From contig NC_088301.1 in assembly GCF_032854445.1 (NCBI RefSeq), positions 35,575,187 through 35,639,186 of the forward strand: DNA of 64,000 nucleotides, written 5' to 3'. The DNA comes from Liolophura sinensis. Taxonomy: Eukaryota; Mollusca; Polyplacophora; Chitonida; Chitonidae. Below the pieces are notes generated by a model. That model made no database searches. It was not told where the DNA came from and was given only the letters and a program-made list of their open reading frames with translations. Of this stretch, positions 58,001-64,000 are shown in pieces; position 1 is the stretch's first letter, and each line of letters opens with the position of its first letter. A program made the translations under genes and the position numbers.

Positions 58001-59939
58001 GGCTTCATCGGACAACAAGGGATGCACACTATTTGCTTTGGAAAACAAAGAATACCAATACATTACTTAATTGGTGTAAACTTTACAGTCTGAGAAAATA
58101 AGACATTACTTCGATGAGTCACAGCCAGATGTCATCTCAATGTATTTTCCGTGGTTTCCAAAGACCACAGGTATGCTCACAGTAAACCAAGATGTGTGCT
58201 TAAAATTAACCTTTTTTACCATTCATGTGCATATCAAAAACCTACCTGGAAATAGCAATCCATAAACTGACCAATATGCTCCACCTAAAATAAAGAAACC
58301 AAAAGTATTAAGAAGTCACAAGTGATAAGAAGCAAGGCCAATTTCAAACATCAAAGCTACATAAATACATTCTCTCCAAGGCTTTGTCATTTACTGAAAC
58401 ATGTAGATGTATATTATTCTAATCTAAAGATACTGAGCATATCTAAAAACTGCATGCACATGAACACAGTTACAATACATACAGATATTTTATTCCTTTA
58501 TACGATTGTTGTTTAATGCCAAGCTCAAGAATTTTCAGTTATCCAGTTAATTTTGTGCATAAAGGAAAACAAAAGATTGCTCACAGTAAACCACCCAACC
58601 TTTGGCAAGTTACTAACTACATGTTTCTTACATGTGACGTACAGACACGTACACCATATTGGTGGAACACAAGTGGTCTTCAACAAACTAGGCTGTGCAA
58701 ATGGCCACACGAGTGTTTCAACATCTCAATGTCACCTAGGACCCACAAGCCGCGAAAGCTGGGGAATCTACCAATTCTCTGTCTTTATGAACACAAACCT
58801 TGTGCCTCCCAGTGATTGGAAGTCAAGTACATCACCATATTTAATACTCTTACGGTAAATGACATTAAATTCAGTCCACAAAGAAACTTTCTTAAAGACG
58901 AATAAATAAATTAAAGATGAATAAATGACGAAAATATTACTTTTCTTCCTGAAACTTATGTTTTCCCAGTTACATCCCGACTTTTGAACAGACCTCAAAA
59001 CATTGAATGAAAGAACTGATTCTTAAAGAAATATTACTGCCGAACACCTGCTTTCATAAAAATAACACAGGATATCCTTAACTGGTAACATGCCTTTTCT
59101 TTTTTAGCAAAATGCGAAGTCAAAATGGGTTAACTAAGTGCTTAAGTTTAGCCCTGCATCCTACCAAGCACTAACCTACATGATATTTGACATCACAGGT
59201 TTTTGTCCTTGCTCCCACAGAACACGAGTCCGCCGTCACCTGTGAGCCACCAGTTTAGTAACTACAGGCGAAATGACCCAATGTGGAATTCCAGTGAGTG
59301 AGTGAGTGAGTGAGTGCTTGGGGTTTAAAGTCGTACTTAACAATTTTTCAGTCATATGACAACGAAGGAATCATTAAAGTTGCCTTTGTTCATTAGAGTG
59401 CCTGTACTGTGCCTCCTTGTTGGGTCAACAAGTTTTAGTTGTGTAAAGGTGAATAAAATCCAACCTGTGTAGCACTGGGGTGCACAAAATATTGATTTCT
59501 TAAAGCTGGTGTTTTAAATTGAGTTTCTTAGAGAAGGTAACCTAGAAAAACCCTTGTACACATAGTTATAATCCGTCCTTACCAGCATGGAATATTGGTT
59601 ACAAAACCATCCACAAACTGAGACCAAATAAAATTTGTATGTAGCCCTGTTAAGAAACCAACTGGACACCATCTGAATAGAACCTAGCGATTGCTCTCAC
59701 AAAATCAATTAAGAAAGCACATTCATTTTACAAGAGCAATCACTCTTGCGAAAAATAATTGCAGGAATTTAATCAAAATTAAAAGGAATTTTATTAAAGG
59801 CTGGAAAGCTTTGCCCACCTGTACACAGTTCTTCTATCTTTGTGTAGTTTGTCTGTAGCACACCATTGACCCATGCCAAAATGTCATGCCGGCTCAAATT
59901 ATCTGTCGTGGCACTTGTATGGACAACGTTCACAGCCAT
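46094..59939 (-). CDS. MAPRE1: Microtubule plus-end-binding protein EB1/MAPRE, seven coding exon positions
   Basis: Exons in transcript order: 59939-59819, 58284-58246, 54399-54294 (3a) or 53601-53497 (3b), 52169-51959, 50197-50076, 47663-47517, 46163-46094. All sites are GT-AG. After allowing for single-base indels the length is about 272 aa (human EB1 268). The N-terminal CH domain begins [20 protein letters not shown] and contains [12 protein letters not shown] and [18 protein letters not shown] Ser/Pro/Lys/Gln linker includes [18 protein letters not shown]. The C-terminal EB homology coiled coil has [20 protein letters not shown]. The last exon ends [11 protein letters not shown], the EEY tail. 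Family knowledge: EB1 tracks growing microtubule ends and recruits CAP-Gly and SxIP partners. An acceptor (TTTTTACAG) seven bases before the ATG implies a 5' UTR exon upstream of 59946. Exons 1, 5 and 6 are clean; exons 2, 3a, 3b, 4 and 7 contain indels. Confidence 0.9.
46646..46866 (-). mobile_element. Diverged SINE (EB1 intron)
   Basis: Reverse-orientation copy of the main SINE family: TTTTACACAATACTCAAGAA, AAGCATTATGGTGGG and AGCGACCACAT, with the head region GGCTAACCACTAGGCTAAG at the right. Strongly diverged. Confidence 0.75.
47936..48179 (-). mobile_element. SINE with 12-base target-site duplication (EB1 intron)
   Basis: Reverse orientation: (TTTA)n tail, TTTTACACTGTACTCAAGAA, GGCGGCCAGCATTATGGTGG, and tRNA-like head ending GCGCTAACCAACTGA. 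GGGACATCAATA occurs at 47924-47935 and 48180-48191. Confidence 0.93.
48193..48530 (-). mobile_element. Repeat family B, second long copy
   Basis: Collinear with 41655-42010: GTCATACTTAACAACTTTTC, CATATACTGTGTCTTTCTGT, CTCTCAGTGCTAAGC and GTGTGACCCGACACGGGTTT. It lies directly beside the preceding SINE. Confidence 0.75.
48678..48904. repeat. Dispersed repeat E, copy 1
   Basis: Similar to 56310-56520. Shared blocks are AATATGCACA, ATCAACGATGGAA, AATACAGAATACAC, CACACAGC, AATGAATGAT and GAACAT, and both end near TGCTCT. Class unknown. Confidence 0.65.
49341..49468. mobile_element. MITE with about 31-base terminal inverted repeats
   Basis: The left end GGACCCAGTTCACGAAACTC matches the inverted right end GGCCCGGTTTCACGAAACAC, and the match continues through TCTT(A/G)ACGTTA. 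128 bases, non-coding. Target-site duplication not clear. Confidence 0.8.
49561..49930 (-). mobile_element. SINE spanning the assembly gap
   Basis: The left part (49561-49685) has GTTTTATGATGTACTCAAGA, GGCGGCCAGCATTATGGTGG and AAACCCACGACCTTCC, reverse orientation. Right of the gap, GCTAACTGCCTCGGCCACAG looks like a tRNA-type head. The gap probably replaces the middle of one SINE or a pair of SINEs. Confidence 0.7.
49686..49885. other. Assembly gap, 200 N
   Basis: Exactly 200 undetermined bases, a typical fixed-size scaffold gap. The true length is unknown. ORFs with X runs across it are artefacts. Confidence 0.99.
52849..52998. repeat. Dispersed repeat D, copy 2
   Basis: Partner of 12244-12394, same orientation. 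Shared blocks are GATTTTGCTGACTTTGAACC, GATATCT, CAACATCAC and ATATATACATTTGGTATAG. Confidence 0.6.
53497..53601 (-). CDS. MAPRE1: EB1 exon 3b (alternative copy)
   Basis: Bounded by CTCTTTCAG and GTAAGT. Encodes [20 protein letters not shown], then [13 protein letters not shown], the EB1 CH-domain segment that also lies in exon 3a. 105 bases, where 107 are needed to join exon 4 in frame. The end reads GGGGTTGACAG, so two bases seem missing around the conserved VDK. It sits between 3a and exon 4, with 692 bases between the two copies. Confidence 0.85.
54294..54399 (-). CDS. MAPRE1: EB1 exon 3a (alternative copy)
   Basis: Bounded by ATTGCAG and GTGAGG. Encodes a GALSLGRV start, then in the next frame [20 protein letters not shown] and RKMKVDK. 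106 bases where 107 are expected: one A appears missing in GGGTAAATTC, where 3b has GGGTAAAATTC. It ends in phase 0 and joins exon 4 ([11 protein letters not shown]) correctly. Confidence 0.87.
54773..54894. mobile_element. MITE with imperfect terminal inverted repeats
   Basis: The left end TGACCTGTTTCAAAGCCCAT pairs with the inverted right end GGGCCCTGTTTCACAAGCGC. Inner arms GTAACTACCATAGCAA and GTAACTTCCACGGCAA also pair. About 122 bases, in EB1 intron 2. Confidence 0.7.
55430..56075. repeat. Tandem repeat, period about 150 bases, about four units
   Basis: Each unit carries CTGGTTACCATGACAACT-like, ACAAATGTGAGTTGC, CATCTGTNTATCTATGTAT, CCAAAATGAAAACTATATGG and ATATAGTATATATAAGGAAA words, in EB1 intron 2. 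The array ends with AGACAGATGGACAGACAAAA and CACTCTGCCTAATGGCAAGG. Confidence 0.75.
56310..56520. repeat. Dispersed repeat E, copy 2
   Basis: Partner of 48678-48904, same orientation, in EB1 intron 2. Confidence 0.65.
57426..57659. mobile_element. Putative MITE bounded by GGGCC(C)
   Basis: Opens GGGCCAGGTTGTTCAAACTG and closes with the inverse of GGGCCCAGTTGTTTGAAAAT. A CTTAATACCAG word occurs near both ends. 234 bases, no ORF. Terminal similarity is short, so the call is tentative. Confidence 0.55.
59294..59440. mobile_element. Repeat family B fragment with (GTGA)n end
   Basis: (GTGA)n followed by GTGCTTGGGGTTTAAAGTCG, TACTTAACAATTTTTCAGTC, ATATGAC, and then a CCTCCTTGTTG-containing body. 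Confidence 0.7.
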
Positions 59940-60240
59940 GGTTTATCTGTAAAAACAAGTCTGAAAGTAATTTACTTATATCTCTCAGAAACAATGGTGT
60001 TTCTGGCTATGATGTTTGATTTTATCACAAGTATCTAATTGGCATATCAATCATTTAAATAATATTTTATCTTGTGTGTATAACATGTCATTTCACAAAA
60101 GGTGACTGAATTACATTGTTGCTTTCTCCAATCAACATACGGCTCCAGCCACTGACATTTACCCTTTTGTATTAACCATAATGATCTTTTGTGAATATAT
60201 CACTGTCTAAACCATAATACCATACATCGATGTGATTCGG

Positions 60241-60305
60241 AGTGAGTGAGCGAGTGCTTGGGGTTTAAAGTCGTACTCAACAATTTTTCAGTCATATGAC
60301 GACGA
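60241..60305. mobile_element. 65-base family B mini-insertion with 13-base duplication
   Basis: Consists only of (GTGA)n, GTGCTTGGGGTTTAAAGTCG, TACTCAACAATTTTTCAGTC and ATATGACGACGA. CGATGTGATTCGG is repeated exactly at 60228-60240 and 60306-60318. Read on the minus strand it is the 3' end of family B with a (TCAC)n tail, as expected of a severely 5'-truncated retroposed copy. Confidence 0.9.
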
Positions 60306-60318
60306 CGATGTGATTCGG

Positions 60319-63300
60319 AAGAGAAATTTCAAAAATGACACAAAATTCAGCTTCAAATACAGCAATTCCATGATTTAGATTGTGTGTCATCAGAACATGG
60401 TGTTTTGATAATCTAATGTCTGTTGTTTTGCTTGATAATCTCCAATAAGCCATTAGTAGGACATTTGCCACCCAAGTCATAGATGTGCAAGTCTGTTTGC
60501 TATATTGCTATGAATCCATAGATCTATGTAAATACAACAGAGATTGTGCGCAATGTACATGTATGATGCAAAGTTAGATTCCACAAAGAAATGTTGTAGT
60601 AAATATAAGTCACTCATTTAAAATTTGTGTGTGTAACTGCTTTCAGTGAATTAAGTAAATTTACATGAAGTATTCAATTGAAGATAATGTATAGTGAAGG
60701 TACTATCGATTGTACTATTGGCAGCGTGAGACTTGCTTCCTTTGTTGAGAATATGGTCCAACTCAACAGGTCATGCAGTAAACATTAAACAAGAAATATA
60801 TGCATTCAATTCAGTGGCCTATGAACTAGGGAATGTTTCCTTTAAAAAGTAAACTGTCAAAATGTAACGTAAAGCAACACCAGTTTCCAGATTTGTGGAG
60901 AAAACAATGGGTCATACTTGCACAAAATCGAGGGATCATACATATTTTAGCAAAAATAAGTTAATCTCCAATACACTTATACATAGTTGTAGAATGTAAC
61001 TCTCAGCATCGATCAACAAGAGTTACGGAGTATGACTTCTTCCTTCATGTATACTTAGTAAAACCTGCTGTTGGCACTGGATGTAAAATCCCGTCTTTTA
61101 CCTGTGGAAGTGTGTGAGAGCCCCCCCCCCCCCCCCCCTTCACCACCAACCAACCTATCTTCATGACCAACTGAGACCCAGAAATGCCCATTAGGCTTAT
61201 TCAGTAGGAACTGTTGAGTATGGGATAAACTGTGGTCATTGCCAACACCTTCGAAAACTAGACAGATATGTGCCACTGAAGTTTACTTTTAATCGTACAT
61301 TGCCAAGTAACAATCAATCCAGACGTTAGATTAAAGGGTAGACAGGCTCCCAAATTTCAGCTTGTGATATGCTGAAAGTGTCATATCCATTCATACATTC
61401 AATTTCATTGATGTGTGGTAAGGATTTGTATCACCTTCCTGTGCCCATTATACAGATTCTGAACCCACCTATCTGCGAATGGAAAATGTGCATCAAAAAA
61501 TCCATTCATTTCTGTATTGTTAGCTTATATATTGAACCTTCAAAATTCATTTTCGTATTTACATTTTATGAATCCTTTAAGCAGTAATTTAGTGCACAGC
61601 GTTGTTGTTGTTGTACCTTGCACTGTACAAGTCTTGAAGTGTATAAAAGTTTGCTGCTGTTGCTTTTATGTTGTTTTCTTCGAATTTCTCTGAGTTCTGT
61701 GCAATAGTATAGCAACAGCTCTCTATAACTATTCGGCAAATGTCTCAAGAAGCCTTCACACGATCAGGAATGTACTACTAAACGCCGGTTCTGATCAAAT
61801 GTGGATGTCCCAGTGCCAATTTTTGGAAAATTTCATACAATTCATAGGCGTTCCTAGGAAGTTGTATTACCAAACAATGGAACGTTTACAAAAATTAACA
61901 ACATCTGACAGTCGGACATAAACATAGGTTTTGTCACATTAGAAAAGAATTCATGGTGGCCAAACCTGTCTCGCGTCGACAAAACCGCTCCCAACAATAT
62001 TCGCATGAAATAACCTTTGATACGCTCTGTCTGTTCGTCTCTTCACCAGAGTTCAAACTGGATCACGTGGTCAAATATATCCAATAAAATATCTGTATTT
62101 ATTACTTTCGTACAGTTCCTGTAGAGAACAATTACGGATTATTAAAAAATATTGAAATAATTTTCATGCTTGAATGTAAACTATTTGTCTCAAGATACGA
62201 TTCTCTTGAAACTGAAGTATTCTCTGGGTTGGACCAATTAAAATCTTGCATTATTACTTGCTTGGTTTCTGCGGTACTATCAAACAGCGAAAATCCGCGA
62301 ATTCATGCTGTTAAACTGAAGTGTGGTGGAAGTAGGGTTTAACCATTCAAAGACGCATTCATACGTTTTGAAATGGAGTGCCTAATTGGTATCCAGGGAA
62401 AGGACTTTGTTCTTGTCGCTTCTGACATGATTTCTGGCAGAAGTATCATGTCCATGAAACAAGGTAATGTTTTGTCATAGGTGGCGAAAACTGCACCCTG
62501 TGTAATATGCATTGCTTTCATTTTTCATTTTTTAATGCACACAGTTATGCTTGTAACGTTTTTAAGAGCAGTAATTTAACACCATTTCTACATGATACAC
62601 AGATCTAGTGTCTTGAAAGGTACCATAGTGAAAGTAGCGACCAAAGCTTCATATAGCCCTGGAGAGCTATGTTCGCCTTTTTTTATGATTGTTCAGTCGC
62701 TTGCATTGTCATGGTGTGCTCTACCACAGTTCTAGAGCTAACCTTTACAGTCTGATTCTACCAAATTGGTATGCTTAAACCTGGTGGTAGGCGAGATCGC
62801 ACTGAATTTTCTTACACGAATTTTTAGTAAATATTGTTTTGATGTGGGTAGACTACTCTAGGAAAACCTCCAAAAGAGGGGTTGCATGTGACCAGGGCTG
62901 AAATTAAGCGGCGAACGCTCGTTTGGTTCGAGTATCCGTTAGCACTGCTGTAAATGAGGTGAACATACTCCCATTTGCCAACAGTAGTCAGGAAATGAAA
63001 GATTTGTAATGTAATATAATTTGACAGTTTCTGTAGTAAAAGTCATTGTAACTTTTGCTGTGTTTTTATTAACTGACAGCTTTGTTTACGCTCTCCGCCA
63101 CTTGTTTTATTCTGGGAAGGTCGTCTGGGAGATTATAACTCTCTACAATCTATGACTTGTACATTCCCTCACTAACCACTTTCATAATGCTCACGTGTTT
63201 TATTAGAAATGTATGAGTGTGCATTCTGTCGAACATTAAAGTTGAGTGAACCATTGACTGAGTGACTTTTTAATCCATTTCATTATCACAGTTACATTGA

Positions 63301-64000
63301 AAGTTCAATGTTGTTTGTTCTTAACATAACATGAGCATCCTGTGGGACACTCCAACAGAGAAGTTCAGTGAACTGGTGTGATATTTCACACACTGATAAT
63401 TTTAGGGCTGGTGATGTCATCACCTTGGTAGAACAATTGACAGGTAGCCATATTGGAGTTTTGTTAACAAAGGCTGCTATAGCTAAAGCGCTCCAATATG
63501 GCTTCAAACATTTGTTCCAGGCATAGAATTTGGTCGACGTTTTTCTAGAATAGATGTGCTGACCTCAAAGCAAAGTCAAGTATGGAGAAGGGAAACGTCA
63601 TACCAGAGTTTTGATGTTTATCTTTGGTTTTCTTTCTAACAGGGTAGGCCAATGACCAAACAATATGTGGGTTTTACTAAGTATACATGTAGGAACATTA
63701 AGAACATATCTTTGATAGAGAGTTCCATGCAAGTCAGTGCGATCTTGCCTACTGCCAGATTAAAGCATAGCGATGTGGACTGAAATAGTAAATAGTAAAT
63801 TTTCAGTCAATTCCCTAGCCTGTTCAGTTGTGCCTTTATAATGCTTAGGGTCTTAGACCACCATACCGTTAAAATCTTGAGCTGTCAATCTCCATATTTC
63901 ATCCACGTAGCTGAACATCCAAAAATGGCTGTAATTTACAACATCTTTATTTCACTCTCCATTCAACATTGTCATTTCAACTATTGGAGCATACATAGAC
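60319..64000. other. Terminal region upstream of EB1, no gene recognised
   Basis: Should contain the EB1 5' UTR exon and promoter somewhere above 59946, but neither can be placed. A C(18) tract lies at about 61120-61138. Short ORFs match nothing. Confidence 0.4.

Overview
This is nuclear DNA from an invertebrate animal. Genes are split by GT-AG introns, the background is AT-rich, and tRNA-derived SINEs, Tc1/mariner-type MITEs, a Ty3/Gypsy retroelement, a LINE and long (TA)n tracts are scattered throughout. The dominant SINE and the 'GCTTGGGGTTTAAAGTCGTA' repeat family resemble repeats common in marine molluscs, so a lophotrochozoan, probably a mollusc, is the best guess. The species is not resolved.

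Layout. 1-11.7 kb: one single-ORF SPSB3-like gene (SPRY + SOCS box, minus, 1427-2122), then mostly repeats and unassigned DNA. 11.7-18.7 kb: a six-exon EIF3H gene (minus). 18.7-21.1 kb: the interval between two divergent genes. 21.1-23.0 kb: a three-exon UTP23 gene (plus) whose first intron holds two decayed copies of its own exon 2. 24.7-30.6 kb: a decayed Ty3/Gypsy element (minus) carrying a nested SINE. 31.4-32.8 kb: a decayed LINE (plus). 36.0-36.7 kb: a tandem array. 37.85-40.35 kb: a five-exon gene of unknown family (plus). 41-45 kb: repeats. 46.1-59.9 kb: an EB1/MAPRE gene (minus) with a duplicated exon 3, several one-base frameshifts and a 200-N assembly gap. 60-64 kb: nothing coding recognised.

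How the genes relate. EIF3H (translation initiation factor 3 subunit h) and UTP23 (small-subunit rRNA processing) lie head to head, as their orthologues do in vertebrates, so a shared promoter region is plausible. The other genes are not functionally linked to them. The most interesting signals are two tandem, splice-competent versions of EB1 exon 3, the UTP23 exon-2 relics, and the unrecognised five-exon gene.
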